The notes: generated by a model not told the origin, from the letters alone. Counted from the stretch's first letter, positions 14,931 to 25,043 are shown. The stretch is DNA of 64,000 nucleotides from Pseudomonas mosselii (GCF_003205295.1 NZ_QJRP01000002.1:248001-312000); one strand, 5' to 3'. Numbers and translations are program-made.

Positions 14931-17108
14931 TTACAGCCCGTTGCGCGCCTTGAACTCGCGACGACGACGGTGCAGCACCGGTTCGGTGTAGCCGTTCGGC
15001 TGCTTGGCACCTTCTACAACCAGCTCGATTGCCGCCTGGAACGCGATGTTGTCATCGAAGTTCGGCGCCATCGGGCGGTACAGGGCGTCACCGGCGTTCT
15101 GCTTGTCGACCACCGCGGCCATGCGCTTGAGGCTTTCCAGCACCTGCTCCTGGGTGACCACGCCGTGGCGCAGCCAGTTGGCCAGCAACTGGGCCGAGAT
15201 GCGCAGGGTGGCGCGGTCTTCCATCAGGCCGACATCGTTGATGTCCGGCACCTTCGAGCAACCCACGCCCTGGTCGATCCAACGGACCACATAGCCAAGG
15301 ATGCCCTGGGCATTGTTGTCCAGCTCGTTGCGGATCTCGTCGGCCGACCAGTTGGTGTCGGCGGCCAGCGGGATGGTCAGGATATCGTCGACCGAGGCCG
15401 GGGTACGCGAAGCCAGCTCGCGCTGACGGGCCTGCACGTCGACCTTGTGGTAGTGCAGGGCGTGCAGGGTGGCGGCGGTCGGCGAAGGTACCCAGGCGGT
15501 GTTGGCGCCGGCCAGCGGGTGGGCGATCTTCTGTTCGAGCATGGCGGCCATCAGGTCGGGCATGGCCCACATGCCCTTGCCGATCTGCGCGCGGCCTTGC
15601 AGGCCGGTGGCCAGGCCCACGTCGACGTTGTTGTTCTCGTAGGCGCCGATCCACTTCTCGTTCTTCATGGCGCCCTTGCGCACCACGGCGCCGGCTTCCA
15701 TCGAGGTGTGGATTTCGTCACCGGTGCGGTCGAGGAAGCCGGTGTTGATGAACACCACACGCTCGGCGGCTGACTTGATGCAGGCCTTGAGGTTGACCGT
15801 GGTACGGCGCTCCTCGTCCATGATGCCGACCTTGACGGTGTTGCGCTTCATGCCCAGCAGGTCTTCGACACGGCTGAAGATCTCGGCGGCGAAGGCCACT
15901 TCCTCCGGGCCGTGCATCTTCGGCTTGACGATGTACACGCTGCCGGTGCGGGTGTTCTTGCGGCTGGTGTTGCCGTTGAGGTTGTGCAGGGCGATCAGGT
16001 TGGTGAACAGGCCGTCCTGGATGCCTTCGGGAATCTCGTTGCCCTGGGCGTCGAGGATTGCCGGGTTGGTCATCAGGTGACCGACGTTGCGCACGAACAG
16101 CAGCGAGCGACCGTGCAGGGTGACGCTGCCGCCGTTGGGCGCGGCGTACTCGCGGTCCGGGTTCATGGTGCGGGTGAAGGTCTTGCCGCCCTTGCTGACA
16201 TTCTCGGCCAGGTCGCCTTTCATCAGGCCCAGCCAGTTGCGGTAGACGATCACCTTGTCGTCGGCGTCGACGGCGGCGACCGAGTCTTCGCAGTCCATGA
16301 TGGTGGTCAGCGCCGACTCCATCAGGATGTCCTTCACGCCCGCTGCGTCGGTGCTGCCGACCGGGGTGCTGGCATCGACCTGGATTTCGAAGTGCAGGCC
16401 GTTGTGCTTGAGCAGCACGGCGGTCGGCGCCTTGGCGTCGCCATGGAAGCCGATCAGCTGGGCGTCGTCGCGCAGGCCGCTGTTGCTGCCGCCCTTGAGG
16501 GCAACCACCAGCTTGCCGTCTTCGATGCGGTAGCCGGTGGAGTCGACGTGGGAGCCGGCGGCCAGTGGTGCGGCCTCGTCGAGGAAGGCGCGGCCGAAGG
16601 CGATGACCTTGTCGCCACGCACCTTGTTGTAACCCTGGCCTTTCTCGGCGCCGCCTTCGTCGCTGATGGCGTCGGTGCCATAGAGGGCGTCATACAGCGA
16701 ACCCCAACGGGCATTGGCGGCGTTCAGAGCGAAGCGGGCGTTCATCACTGGCACCACCAACTGCGGGCCGGCCATGCGGGCGATTTCTTCGTCGACGTTC
16801 TGCGTGGTGGCCTGGAAGTCGTCGACTTGTGGCAGCAGGTAGCCGATTTCCTCGAGGAATGCCTTGTAGGTCACCGCGTCATGGGCCTGGCCCTTGCGTG
16901 CCTGGTGCCAGGCGTCGATCTTGGCTTGCAGCTCGTCGCGCTTGGCGAGCAGGGCTTTGTTCTTTGGAGCGAGGTCTTTAATGATCTCTGCCGCCCCGGC
17001 CCAGAACTTGTCGGCTTCGATGCCGGTTCCAGGGATCGCTTCGTCGTTGACGAAGTCGTACAGGGCCTTGGCGACCTGAAGGCCACCGACTTGAACGTAT
17101 CCAGTCAT
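14931..17108 (-). CDS. glcB: Malate synthase G
   Basis: Condenses glyoxylate with acetyl-CoA to give malate, in the glyoxylate shunt and glycolate use. It is 725 residues, matching the large G isoform (E. coli GlcB 723) rather than the A form. Family signatures include [15 protein letters not shown] (about residue 271), the [12 protein letters not shown] and [21 protein letters not shown] stretches, and the C-terminal catalytic region with [21 protein letters not shown]. The ATG at 17108 has GAGG six bases upstream. It is a single-gene unit, convergent with the response regulator. Confidence 0.96.
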   Translation of the reverse strand: MTGYVQVGGLQVAKALYDFVNDEAIPGTGIEADKFWAGAAEIIKDLAPKNKALLAKRDELQAKIDAWHQARKGQAHDAVTYKAFLEEIGYLLPQVDDFQATTQNVDEEIARMAGPQLVVPVMNARFALNAANARWGSLYDALYGTDAISDEGGAEKGQGYNKVRGDKVIAFGRAFLDEAAPLAAGSHVDSTGYRIEDGKLVVALKGGSNSGLRDDAQLIGFHGDAKAPTAVLLKHNGLHFEIQVDASTPVGSTDAAGVKDILMESALTTIMDCEDSVAAVDADDKVIVYRNWLGLMKGDLAENVSKGGKTFTRTMNPDREYAAPNGGSVTLHGRSLLFVRNVGHLMTNPAILDAQGNEIPEGIQDGLFTNLIALHNLNGNTSRKNTRTGSVYIVKPKMHGPEEVAFAAEIFSRVEDLLGMKRNTVKVGIMDEERRTTVNLKACIKSAAERVVFINTGFLDRTGDEIHTSMEAGAVVRKGAMKNEKWIGAYENNNVDVGLATGLQGRAQIGKGMWAMPDLMAAMLEQKIAHPLAGANTAWVPSPTAATLHALHYHKVDVQARQRELASRTPASVDDILTIPLAADTNWSADEIRNELDNNAQGILGYVVRWIDQGVGCSKVPDINDVGLMEDRATLRISAQLLANWLRHGVVTQEQVLESLKRMAAVVDKQNAGDALYRPMAPNFDDNIAFQAAIELVVEGAKQPNGYTEPVLHRRRREFKARNGL

Positions 17109-17566
17109 TGCTTGCCTCACCTCTGCTCAGCTATTTCGCTTTCGCTCTTCTGTATTAAGCCTGTAGCGCTTCTCTAAACACGGCACCAGTGCGTGCCCGC
17201 GTACTCCGGGGCGGCTGGGTGCGGCTCGCCAGACGGGCCGGCGGGCGGTTGGCGTATTTTCACAGGCGCCTTGGCAGACATCGAAACGACGTTTTGTAGT
17301 CCGCGTCGGCGCATACTACATGAAGCAGCAGGCAGGTGAACATCAGACTAAAAGCGTCGCTCTGCGACCGGTTGGTCGCATGGGGTCACGCTGGGAGACG
17401 CCATGTTCGCAAAAAACAGGTGGATTGTTCCAGATAAATCTTGAAACAGTACACGATTGGTTGCCGTGACTGTCCTGCGGCAGGTTGCCGCGCCTTGCCT
17501 ATACTGATTCGATCCCTGTATTCCGGCCGCCTGGGGCGGCCTTCCAGACGAATGAAGGAGTGGCCC
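17109..17566. other. Divergent intergenic region, glcB / GcvR-like gene
   Basis: This stretch of 458 bases has no convincing gene. It must hold the glcB promoter (minus) and the promoter of the GcvR-like gene (plus). A TATACT hexamer at 17500-17505 is a plausible -10 for the plus-strand gene, but no good -35 was found. Nothing else was recognised. Confidence 0.5.
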
Positions 17567-18085
17567 GTGGACCATCTCGTACTCACCGTGATCGCCCCGG
17601 ACAAGGCCGGGCAGGTCGAGCGTATCGCCCAGTGCATTGCCGATCACAATGGCAACTGGCTGGAAAGCCGCATGTCGCGCATGGCCGGGCAGTTCGCCGG
17701 GATCCTGCGGGTGGCGGTGCCGGCGGAGACCTACGACGAACTGGTCGAGTCGCTGCAGAAACTGGGCGACCACGGCATTCGCGTACTCATCGCCGAAAGC
17801 GGTATCGAGCCCTCCTGCACCTGGAAGCCGATCGCCATGGAACTGGTGGGTAACGACCGGCCGGGTATCGTCCGTGATATCACCCGCTTGCTGGCCGAGC
17901 AAGGGGTGAACGTGGAGCGCCTGAGCACCGAGGTGCGGCCGGCGCCGATGAGCAGCGAGCCGCTGTTCCATGCCGATGCGTTGCTGGCGTTGCCGTTGAC
18001 CTTGTCGTTGGACGATCTGCAGGCACGGCTGGAGAGCCTGGCGGATGATCTGATGGTGGAGTTGTGGCTGCGGCCGGAAGATTGA
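17567..18085 (+). CDS. ACT-domain protein, GcvR-type glycine cleavage regulator family
   Basis: A 172-residue protein with two ACT domains, starting HLVLTVIAPDKAGQVERIAQCI (residues 3-24) and KPIAMELVGNDRPGIVRDITRLL (about 86-108). This is the architecture of GcvR, which in E. coli restrains GcvA at the glycine-cleavage operon by protein contact. The start is a GTG at 17567 with AAGGAG exactly six bases upstream; the ATG 15 bases earlier and the longer frame lack such spacing. The target in Pseudomonas is not shown by the sequence. Confidence 0.87.
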   Translation: MDHLVLTVIAPDKAGQVERIAQCIADHNGNWLESRMSRMAGQFAGILRVAVPAETYDELVESLQKLGDHGIRVLIAESGIEPSCTWKPIAMELVGNDRPGIVRDITRLLAEQGVNVERLSTEVRPAPMSSEPLFHADALLALPLTLSLDDLQARLESLADDLMVELWLRPED

Positions 18086-18091
18086 TTCGAG

Positions 18092-18200
18092 ATCGTCGGG
18101 GCTGCTTTGCAGCCCTTTTCGCGGCACAAGGCCGCTCCTACAGAGGACTGCATGCCCTTGTAGGAGCGGCCTTGTGCCGCGAACGGGATGCGCAGCGCCC
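18092..18200. repeat. REP pair after the GcvR-like gene
   Basis: Arms 18118-18143 and 18158-18183 are reverse complements in 25 of 26 positions, with the core GCGGCACAAGGCCGCTCCTA. A smaller hairpin (GGGGCTGCTTTGCAGCCC) precedes them. It is the CTGTAGGAGCGGCCTTG REP family. Confidence 0.85.
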
Positions 18201-18233
18201 CCGGCGGTTATCCCTATTTATCGGGGATGCCCC

Positions 18234-18355
18234 TGTGGATAACCTGGGGGTGCTCCCCGCCAGCCCAGTAGTCACGAGGCCTGGCGAGATTTGAGCAAAA
18301 AACGTCCACTATTCAGTAGCTTGTGCACAAACGCCGGGGACGAGGGTGTGGATAA
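18234..18355. promoter_or_regulatory. Two consensus DnaA boxes in the rarD downstream gap
   Basis: TGTGGATAA occurs at 18234-18242 and again at 18347-18355, both identical to the strict DnaA box (TTATCCACA on the other strand) and in the same orientation. The stretch between them is relatively AT-rich and contains the palindrome TTGTGCACAA (18321-18330). No gene lies here. DnaA binding is inferred. Confidence 0.5.
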
Positions 18356-18418
18356 CCTTTGGAGCCCTTGCTGCAAGCCACGTCCCCCGTGGCCTACAGA
18401 GATATGATCATTTTTTGA

Positions 18419-19306
18419 TCAAGCGCGCTTGCGCAAACTCAGCCAGGCATCGACGCTGTAGACAGCCAGCCCCGCCCAGATAAAGGCGAACGCCATCAAG
18501 GTGCTCGACGATAGGTGTTCGTCGAACAGCAGCACAGCCTGCAGCAGCACCAGGGTCGGTGCCAGGTACTGCAGGAAGCCCAGCGTGGTGTAGGGCAGGT
18601 GACGGGCGGCGGCGTTGAAGCACACCAGCGGCACCAGCGTTACCGGGCCGGCGGCGATCAGCCACAGCGCTTCGCTGCTGCTGAAGAACTCAGGGCTGGC
18701 GCTGCTGGCGGTCGGGTGCAGCAGCAACCAGCCGATGGCCAGCGGTACCAGCATCCAGGTCTCGACCACCAGCCCCGGCAGTGCAGCCACCGGTGCCTGC
18801 TTGCGGATCAAGCCATAGAAACCGAACGACAGCGCCAGGGCCAGCGACACCCAGGGCAGGCTGCCGACCTGCCACACCTGCTGGGCCACGCCCAAGGCCG
18901 CCAGGGCCACCGCCAGCCATTGCAGGCGGCGCAGGCGCTCGCCGAGCAGCAGCATGCCCAGCAGCACGTTGATCAGCGGGTTTATGTAGTAGCCCAGGCT
19001 GGCCTCGAGCATGCGGCCATTGTTCACCGCCCACACGTAGGTCAGCCAGTTGCCGGCGATCAACGCGCCGCTGAGTGCGAGGATCGCCAGGCGCCGCGGG
19101 TTGTCGCGCAGTTCGCGCCACCAGCCGGGGTGCTTCCACACCAGCAGCAGGAGCGAGCCGAACAAGGCCGACCAGAGCACGCGGTGGACGATGATTTCCA
19201 CCGCCGGAACGCTCTGGATCGCTTTGAAGTACAGGGGGAACAGGCCCCAGATGATGTAGGCGCCGAGGCCCAGGAGGTACCCGCGGCGCGGGTTGGCGGC
19301 GTGCAT
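18419..19306 (-). CDS. rarD: EamA-family transporter RarD
   Basis: A 295-residue inner-membrane protein of the drug/metabolite transporter superfamily with about ten predicted helices in two EamA repeats. The N-terminus RRGYLLGLGAYIIWGLFPLYFK and the motif VWAVNNGRMLEASLGYYINPL are characteristic of RarD. The name comes from chloramphenicol sensitivity, but the physiological substrate is not settled. The ATG at 19306 has AAGGA six bases upstream. The gene appears to be monocistronic. Confidence 0.92.
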   Translation of the reverse strand: MHAANPRRGYLLGLGAYIIWGLFPLYFKAIQSVPAVEIIVHRVLWSALFGSLLLLVWKHPGWWRELRDNPRRLAILALSGALIAGNWLTYVWAVNNGRMLEASLGYYINPLINVLLGMLLLGERLRRLQWLAVALAALGVAQQVWQVGSLPWVSLALALSFGFYGLIRKQAPVAALPGLVVETWMLVPLAIGWLLLHPTASSASPEFFSSSEALWLIAAGPVTLVPLVCFNAAARHLPYTTLGFLQYLAPTLVLLQAVLLFDEHLSSSTLMAFAFIWAGLAVYSVDAWLSLRKRA

Positions 19307-19370
19307 GCAGAATCCTTGCTTAGGTAGCTAAATAAAGCGACGCCTATTGTAGACAGACCTCGGCCCGGAC

Positions 19371-20345
19371 CTAGAACAATTTCAACGGTTGTTCATCGAG
19401 TGCGGCGATCTGCTCGCGCAGGGCGAGGATCTGGTCGCCCCAGTAACGCGGCTGGCCGAACCACGGGAAGCTCGGCGGGAACGCCGGATCATCCCAGCGC
19501 CGCGCCAGCCAGGCGCTGTAGTGCAACTGGCGCAGGGCGCGCAGCGGCTCGATCAGGGCCAGCTCCCGCGGGTCGAAGTCGTGGAATTCGTTGTAGCCGT
19601 CGATCAGCTCGGCCAACTGGCCGAGACGCTCCTCACGGCTACCGGCGAGCATCATCCACAGGTCCTGAACAGCAGGACCCATGCGACAGTCGTCGAGGTC
19701 GACGACGTGGTACACCTCGTCGCGGTGCATCAGGTTGCCGGGGTGCAGATCACCGTGCAGGCGGATCGGCTGGTACGAGGTGCGGGCATAGATGTCCTCG
19801 ACTCGCTTGAGCAGGTCGCGGGCCACTGATTCATACGCTGGCAGTAGCTCGCGGGGCACGAAGTCACCGTCGAGCAAGGTCTTGAGCGAGGCGTGGCCAA
19901 AGTTGTCCACAGCCAGGGCCTCGCGGTGCGCGAAGGGTTTGCTCGCGCCTACCGCGTGCAGGCGCCCGAGCAACTGTCCGAGGCGATAGAGCTGGTCGAG
20001 GTTGCCCGGCTCCGGGGCATGGCCGCCACGGCGTGGGAACAGAGTGAAGCGAAAGCCCTGGTGCTCGAACAGGGAGCGACCTTCGTGCAGCAGTGGCGCC
20101 ACCACGGGCACTTCGCACTCGGCCAGTTCGCTGGTGAAGGCGTGCTCCTCGAGGATCGTCGCGTCGCTCCAGCGTCCGGGGCGATAGAACTTGGCAATCA
20201 GTGGCTGCGCGTCCTCGATGCCCACCTGGTAGACGCGGTTCTCGTAGCTGTTGAGCGCCAGCACCCGTGCATCGCTTAGAAAGCCGAGGCTTTCCACGGC
20301 GTCCAGCACGAGGTCGGGGGTGAGGGTGTCAAAGGGGTGGGACAT
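19371..20345 (-). CDS. srkA: Stress response kinase A (YihE family)
   Basis: A 324-residue Ser/Thr kinase of the SrkA/RdoA family with a choline-kinase-like fold. The catalytic loop is RLHGDLHPGNLMH (about residue 196) and the metal-binding motif is HVVDLDDCRMGP (about 213). The N-terminus VLDAVESLGFLSDARVLALNSYENRVYQV matches the family, and the length is close to E. coli SrkA (328). In E. coli it counters stress-induced death downstream of Cpx. The ATG at 20345 has GGAG six bases upstream; the longer frame is not preferred. Confidence 0.9.
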   Translation of the reverse strand: MSHPFDTLTPDLVLDAVESLGFLSDARVLALNSYENRVYQVGIEDAQPLIAKFYRPGRWSDATILEEHAFTSELAECEVPVVAPLLHEGRSLFEHQGFRFTLFPRRGGHAPEPGNLDQLYRLGQLLGRLHAVGASKPFAHREALAVDNFGHASLKTLLDGDFVPRELLPAYESVARDLLKRVEDIYARTSYQPIRLHGDLHPGNLMHRDEVYHVVDLDDCRMGPAVQDLWMMLAGSREERLGQLAELIDGYNEFHDFDPRELALIEPLRALRQLHYSAWLARRWDDPAFPPSFPWFGQPRYWGDQILALREQIAALDEQPLKLF

Positions 20346-20435
20346 GAAAGGCTCCGGTCGCTGGGACTGCGGCCTGCATGTTACTCCAATCCCGTTGCCC
20401 ATCCGCTCTTTGCTGGAGCAGGCTTCGCGAGCAGG

Positions 20436-21200
20436 CTAGACCGGCACCCCGAGCAACACGAACGACGGATGAAACTGCACCCGCAAGGCGCTCCCCGGCT
20501 GGACCTGCCGCAGCGCCAGCCAGGCCGTCTCGGCGATGGCGCACAAGGTCTGGCCATTGCCCAGCGCCAGGCGCACTTCACCCGGCCCATCCTCTTCGAT
20601 GAGCACCTCCTCGACCTTGGCCTTCAGGCAGTTGCTCCCAGGCTCTGGCGTCTCATCCGCGCCCAGCAACCGTACCCAGCCGGCCTTGAGCAGCGCCACC
20701 ACCGTTCCCCCCAGCGCCAGCTCCAGCCGCTCGGTGCTGCCCCGGGTGATCAAGGCCTCGATCTCCAGCCCCCCGCCCAGGTCCAGGCTGATGCGGTCAT
20801 GCCGGCCTTCGCGGCGCAGCCCGCTGATCCGTCCCTGCAACTGGTTGCGCGCGCTGGTGCGCAGCATCAGACGGCTGAGTAGGTCGAGGTCGCTGCTGTC
20901 CTCGGCGGATTCGAGAATCTCCGCCTGCAGCGCCTGCAGGCGCTGGTACAGGCGCAGCACCCGCTCGCCTTCGGCGGACAGCCGCGCGCCACCGCCGCCG
21001 CGACCGCCGGTGCTGCGTTCCACCAGGGGCTGGGCTGCCAGGTTGTTGAGTTCATCGATGGCGTCCCAGGCGGCCTTGTAGCTGATGCCGGCGGCCTTGG
21101 CGGCGCGGGTGATCGAGCCCTGTTCGGCGACATGCTGCAACAGGGCGATGCGCTGTGGACGGCGGACGATGTGCTGGGTGAGCAGGGCAGGCAGGGACAT
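20436..21200 (-). CDS. modE: Molybdate-responsive regulator ModE
   Basis: A 254-residue regulator with an N-terminal winged helix (RIALLQHVAEQGSITRAAKAAGISYKAAWDAIDELN, about residues 16-51), a dimerisation segment, and two C-terminal molybdate-binding Mop/TOBE units (SARNQLQGRISGLRREGRHDRISLDL and SNCLKAKVEEVLIEEDGPGEVRLAL). ModE represses molybdate uptake and activates molybdoenzyme genes when molybdate is bound. No modABC genes are nearby. The ATG at 21200 was chosen because it begins the conserved N-terminus; no strong Shine-Dalgarno is visible, so the start is tentative. Confidence 0.88.
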   Translation of the reverse strand: MSLPALLTQHIVRRPQRIALLQHVAEQGSITRAAKAAGISYKAAWDAIDELNNLAAQPLVERSTGGRGGGGARLSAEGERVLRLYQRLQALQAEILESAEDSSDLDLLSRLMLRTSARNQLQGRISGLRREGRHDRISLDLGGGLEIEALITRGSTERLELALGGTVVALLKAGWVRLLGADETPEPGSNCLKAKVEEVLIEEDGPGEVRLALGNGQTLCAIAETAWLALRQVQPGSALRVQFHPSFVLLGVPV

Positions 21201-21257
21201 GGGCGGGCATCGGGTGTGGTGTAGGTCCCGCGACGTTGCCGCCGTCACCGGGGCAAG

Positions 21258-21995
21258 TCAAGCCTGGCCCGGCCTGGGTGTGCGCGCCAGGCAGTAGATG
21301 TCGACCCGCCGGGCGCCGGCCTGGCGCAGCAGCCGGGCGATGGCCTGGGCAGTCGCCCCGGTAGTCAGCACGTCGTCGACCAGTGCCAGGTGCAGGCCGT
21401 CGAGCTCGCTGCCGGGGGCAAGGGCGAACGCCTGGCGCAGGTTGCGTTGCCGGGCCTGGGCGCCGAGGGCCTGCTGCGCCGGGGTGTCGCGCACCCGCAG
21501 GAGCAGGCCCTCGTCGCAGGGCAGGTGCAGTTGCCCGGCGAGCCAGCGGGCGAGCATTGTCGCCTGGTTGAAGCCGCGCTGGCGCAGTCGACGCCTGGCC
21601 AGCGGCACGGGCAACAGGCGGTCCGGCCGTGGCAGGCCTTCGTTGTAGCGGTGCGTCAGGCTGTGGCCGAGCAACTGCGCCAGCAACCGCCCCAGCGGCC
21701 ACTGACTGTTGTGCTTGAAACGGCTGACCAGGGTGTCGATGGGAAAACCGTAATGCCACGGCGCGATCACTTGGCTGAATGCGGGAGGGCGGCGGCTGCA
21801 ACCGCCGCAGAGAAGGCCGTCCATGGCCAGGGGCAGCGCGCAACGGCGGCACTGCTCGTCCAGCCAGGGCAGCGCCTGCTCGCAAGCGATGCACAAGGGA
21901 TAGGGCTGCTCGGCAGGCTCGTCGCAGAGCAAACAGAATTGATCGATATTTGTACAGATGTAAACCAGCTTGTTCTTGATTGGTTGACAGTGCAT
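21258..21995 (-). CDS. ComF-family phosphoribosyltransferase-like protein
   Basis: A 245-residue member of the ComF/GntX family. The N-terminal zinc-ribbon cysteines are FCLLCDEP, CIACEQ, CRRCALP and CGGCSRR. The type I phosphoribosyltransferase motif LALVDDVLTTGATAQA is at about residue 208. The family is tied to DNA uptake in competent species; its biochemical role is unresolved. The ATG at 21995 has an AAGG four bases upstream. The gene is divergent from bioB with 90 bp between starts, and a BirA-type operator overlaps codons 3-13 of this gene. Confidence 0.86.
   Translation of the reverse strand: MHCQPIKNKLVYICTNIDQFCLLCDEPAEQPYPLCIACEQALPWLDEQCRRCALPLAMDGLLCGGCSRRPPAFSQVIAPWHYGFPIDTLVSRFKHNSQWPLGRLLAQLLGHSLTHRYNEGLPRPDRLLPVPLARRRLRQRGFNQATMLARWLAGQLHLPCDEGLLLRVRDTPAQQALGAQARQRNLRQAFALAPGSELDGLHLALVDDVLTTGATAQAIARLLRQAGARRVDIYCLARTPRPGQA
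21959..21989. promoter_or_regulatory. BirA-type biotin operator
   Basis: TGTAAACC (21959-21966), a 15-bp spacer, and GGTTGACA (21982-21989) form the bipartite inverted repeat typical of gammaproteobacterial BirA operators. It lies upstream of bioB and inside the 5' coding end of comF. The right half-site overlaps the bioB -35 (TTGACA). It should repress bioB when biotin is plentiful. Binding is inferred from the motif and its position. Confidence 0.8.
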
Positions 21996-22013
21996 GAGGC
22001 CTTCCGTAACTAT
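21984..22013 (+). promoter_or_regulatory. Candidate bioB promoter
   Basis: A perfect -35 TTGACA (21984-21989) is followed after 17-18 bp by a weak -10 region TAACTAT (22007-22013). Its overlap with the BirA half-site fits direct repression by blocking polymerase. Confidence 0.6.
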
Positions 22014-22085
22014 GCGAGCTATCCGTGATGCGCTGGAGGGTTTTCCTGTCCCGGCGTCAGTCAGACCATAGATAAGGAAACGCCG

Positions 22086-23144
22086 ATGAGCGCCAGCGCA
22101 ATTGCAACCACACGTCACGACTGGTCCCTGGCCGAGGTCAAGGCCCTGTTCCAGCAGCCGTTCAACGACTTGCTGTTCCAGGCCCAGACCGTGCACCGCG
22201 CGCACTTCGACCCCAATCGCGTGCAGGTTTCCACGCTGCTGTCGATCAAGACCGGCGCCTGTCCGGAAGATTGCAAATATTGTCCACAGTCCGGTCACTA
22301 CAACACCGGGCTGGAAAAGCAGAAGCTGATGGAAGTGCAGAAAGTGCTGGAGGAGGCCGCCCGGGCCAAGGCCATCGGTTCAACCCGCTTCTGCATGGGC
22401 GCGGCGTGGAAGCACCCGTCGGCCAAGGACATGCCCTACGTGCTGGAGATGGTCAAAGGGGTCAAGGCCATGGGCCTGGAAACCTGCATGACCCTCGGCA
22501 AACTCGACCAGGAGCAGACCCAGGCCCTGGCCCAGGCGGGCCTTGACTACTACAACCACAACCTCGACACCTCGCCGGAGTTCTACACCAGCATCATCAC
22601 CACCCGCACCTACAGCGAGCGTCTGCAGACCCTGGCCTACGTGCGCGATGCCGGCATGAAGATCTGCTCCGGTGGCATCCTCGGCATGGGCGAGTCGCTG
22701 GACGACCGCGCAGGCCTGCTGATCCAGTTGGCCAACCTGCCCGAGCACCCGGAGTCGGTGCCGATCAACATGCTGGTCAAGGTCGCCGGCACGCCGCTGG
22801 CCGATGAAGAGGACGTCGATCCGTTCGATTTCATCCGCATGCTGGCCGTGGCCCGGATTCTCATGCCCAAGTCCCATGTGCGCCTGTCGGCCGGTCGCGA
22901 GCAGATGAACGAGCAGATGCAGGCCCTGGCGTTCATGGCCGGCGCCAACTCGATCTTCTACGGCGAGAAGCTGCTGACCACCGGCAACCCGCAGGCCGAC
23001 AAGGACATGCAGCTGTTCGCCCGCCTCGGTATCCAGCCGGAGGCCCGTGAGGAGCACGCCGACGAAGTGCATCAGGCCGCCATCGAGCAGGCGCTGGTCG
23101 AGCAGCGCAGCAGCGAGTTGTTCTACGACGCAGCCTCGGCCTGA
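22086..23144 (+). CDS. bioB: Biotin synthase
   Basis: A radical SAM enzyme that inserts sulfur into dethiobiotin, the last step of biotin synthesis. It is 352 residues. The radical-SAM cysteines are in [12 protein letters not shown] (C59, C63, C66), and the [2Fe-2S] ligands fall in the expected regions ([26 protein letters not shown]). The ATG at 22086 follows an AAGGAAA Shine-Dalgarno. It is the first gene of bioBFHCD, all on the plus strand with tiny gaps or overlaps, behind a BirA-type operator. Confidence 0.97.
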   Translation: MSASAIATTRHDWSLAEVKALFQQPFNDLLFQAQTVHRAHFDPNRVQVSTLLSIKTGACPEDCKYCPQSGHYNTGLEKQKLMEVQKVLEEAARAKAIGSTRFCMGAAWKHPSAKDMPYVLEMVKGVKAMGLETCMTLGKLDQEQTQALAQAGLDYYNHNLDTSPEFYTSIITTRTYSERLQTLAYVRDAGMKICSGGILGMGESLDDRAGLLIQLANLPEHPESVPINMLVKVAGTPLADEEDVDPFDFIRMLAVARILMPKSHVRLSAGREQMNEQMQALAFMAGANSIFYGEKLLTTGNPQADKDMQLFARLGIQPEAREEHADEVHQAAIEQALVEQRSSELFYDAASA

Positions 23145-23146
23145 AC

Positions 23147-24319
23147 ATGGCCTTCGATCTCGCCGCGCGGCTGGCCGAACGGCGTGCCGCGGACCTGTAT
23201 CGCCAGCGACCGCTGTTGCAAAGCCCGCAGGGGCCGCAGGTGGTGGTCGACGGCCAGCCGCTGCTGGCCTTCTGCAGCAACGACTACCTGGGCCTGGCCA
23301 ATCATCCCGAGGTGATCAAGGCCTGGCGCGACGGCGCCGAGTGCTGGGGTGTCGGTGGCGGTGCCTCGCACCTGGTGATCGGCCACAGCACCCCGCACCA
23401 TGAGGTGGAGGAGGCGCTGGCCGAGCTGACGGGCCGGCCGCGTGCGTTGCTGTTCTCCACCGGCTACATGGCCAACCTCGGGGCGATCACCGCGCTGGTC
23501 GGGCAGGGCGACACGGTGCTGCAGGACCGCCTCAACCACGCGTCCCTGCTCGACGGCGGGCTGCTCAGCGGCGCCCGCTTCAGCCGCTACCTGCACAACG
23601 ACCCGGCCAGCCTGGCCAGCCGCCTGGACAAGGCCACCGGCAATACCCTGGTGGTCACCGACGGCGTGTTCAGCATGGACGGCGACTGCGCCGACCTGCC
23701 GGCCCTGGCCAGGGAGGCCCGCGCACGCGGTGCCTGGTTGATGGTCGACGATGCCCATGGCCTGGGAACCTTGGGCGCCAATGGCGGTGGCCTGGTCGAA
23801 CATTGCGGCCTGGGCGTCGAGGACGTGCCGGTGCTGATCGGCACGCTGGGCAAGGCCTGCGGTACCTCCGGTGCTTTCGTCGCCGGTAGCGAGGAGCTGA
23901 TCGAGGCGCTGGTGCAGTTCGCCCGGCCCTATATCTACACCACCAGCCAGCCACCGGCACTGGCCTGCGCCACGCTCAAGGCGCTGGAGCTGCTGCGTCG
24001 CGAGCGCTGGCGGCGCGAGCACCTGGCCGCGCTGATCCAGCAGTTCCGTTCGGGTGCCGAGGCGATCGGCCTGACCCTGATGGACAGCCACACGGCGATC
24101 CAGCCGATCCTGATCGGCGATGCGGCCCGGGCGCTGGCGTTGTCCCGCCTGCTGCGCGAGCGCGGGTTGCTGGTCACGGCGATTCGCCCACCCACCGTGC
24201 CCGCTGGCAGCGCCCGCCTGCGGGTGACCCTGAGCGCCGCCCACAGTGAGACGCAGGTCCAGCTATTGTTGAATGCATTGGCCGAGTGTTATCCACAGCT
24301 GGAGTCCGCCGATGCGTAA
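23147..24319 (+). CDS. bioF: 8-amino-7-oxononanoate synthase
   Basis: A PLP enzyme that joins pimeloyl-ACP and alanine to give 8-amino-7-oxononanoate. It is 390 residues. The PLP lysine is K236 in [14 protein letters not shown], the same number as in E. coli BioF. The cofactor Asp-His pair is in [11 protein letters not shown], and substrate contacts lie in [10 protein letters not shown]. It starts 3 bases after the bioB stop and overlaps bioH by 8 bases, so it is coupled to both. Confidence 0.96.
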   Translation: MAFDLAARLAERRAADLYRQRPLLQSPQGPQVVVDGQPLLAFCSNDYLGLANHPEVIKAWRDGAECWGVGGGASHLVIGHSTPHHEVEEALAELTGRPRALLFSTGYMANLGAITALVGQGDTVLQDRLNHASLLDGGLLSGARFSRYLHNDPASLASRLDKATGNTLVVTDGVFSMDGDCADLPALAREARARGAWLMVDDAHGLGTLGANGGGLVEHCGLGVEDVPVLIGTLGKACGTSGAFVAGSEELIEALVQFARPYIYTTSQPPALACATLKALELLRRERWRREHLAALIQQFRSGAEAIGLTLMDSHTAIQPILIGDAARALALSRLLRERGLLVTAIRPPTVPAGSARLRVTLSAAHSETQVQLLLNALAECYPQLESADA

Positions 24320-25043
24320 CCGACTGATCCTCCTGCCCGGCTGGGGCCTGGGCACCGCTTCACTGGAGCCGCTGGCCGCCAGCCTGCGCGCCCAGGATCC
24401 ACGCCTGCAGGTCGAGTTGATGCCGCTGCCGGAACTTTCCCACAGCGATGTCCAGGCCTGGGTCGACCATCTGGACCGCAAACTACCGACTGACGTGTGG
24501 CTGGGCGGCTGGTCGCTGGGCGGCATGCTCGCCAGCGCCCTGGCGCACAAACGCGGCGACCACTGCTGCGGCTTGCTCACCCTGGCCAGCAACCCCTGCT
24601 TCGTGGCCCGGCCGGACTGGCCGCATGGCATGCCCGCCGACACCTTCGGCACCTTCCTCGACGGCTGCCGCAGCCACACCCACGTCACCCTCAAGCGTTT
24701 TCGCACCCTGTGCAGCGAGGGCGCGCAGCAACCCCGCACCTTGCTGCGGCAGCTGGGGGTGGGCGTGCCCGACACCGATCCGCTGTACCTGGCCACTGGG
24801 CTGGAAGTTCTGGCCAGCCTCGATACCCGTACGGCCCTGGAGCAATACGGCGGCCCGCAGCTGCACCTGTTCGCCGGCAGTGACGCGCTGGTGCCGGTGG
24901 AAGCGGCCAAGGCCCTGAGCGACCTGCTGCCCGACGTGGAAGTCGGCCTGGTCGAAGACAGTTCCCACGCCTTCCTGCTGGAATATCCCCAGGAGCTGGC
25001 GGCGGGCATCAAGAGTTTCCTGCATGAGAGTGGCGATGACTGA
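24312..25043 (+). CDS. bioH: Pimeloyl-ACP methyl ester carboxylesterase
   Basis: An alpha/beta hydrolase that removes the methyl ester from pimeloyl-ACP, ending the disguised fatty-acid route opened by BioC. It is 243 residues. The N-terminus [11 protein letters not shown] is typical. The nucleophile elbow is [10 protein letters not shown] (S68), with the acid in [10 protein letters not shown] and the His in [12 protein letters not shown]. The ATG at 24312 overlaps the bioF stop. The longer frame from 24273 begins inside bioF and is not preferred. Confidence 0.94.
   Translation: MRNRLILLPGWGLGTASLEPLAASLRAQDPRLQVELMPLPELSHSDVQAWVDHLDRKLPTDVWLGGWSLGGMLASALAHKRGDHCCGLLTLASNPCFVARPDWPHGMPADTFGTFLDGCRSHTHVTLKRFRTLCSEGAQQPRTLLRQLGVGVPDTDPLYLATGLEVLASLDTRTALEQYGGPQLHLFAGSDALVPVEAAKALSDLLPDVEVGLVEDSSHAFLLEYPQELAAGIKSFLHESGDD

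Noticed and set aside
20396..20435. Short GCAGGCTTCGCGAGCAGGCT hairpin between srkA and modE
   Set aside because: Looks like a degenerate REP half; too short and without a T-run to call a terminator.
24288..24299. DnaA box TTATCCACA near the end of bioF
   Set aside because: A single copy inside coding sequence and isolated; expected by chance.
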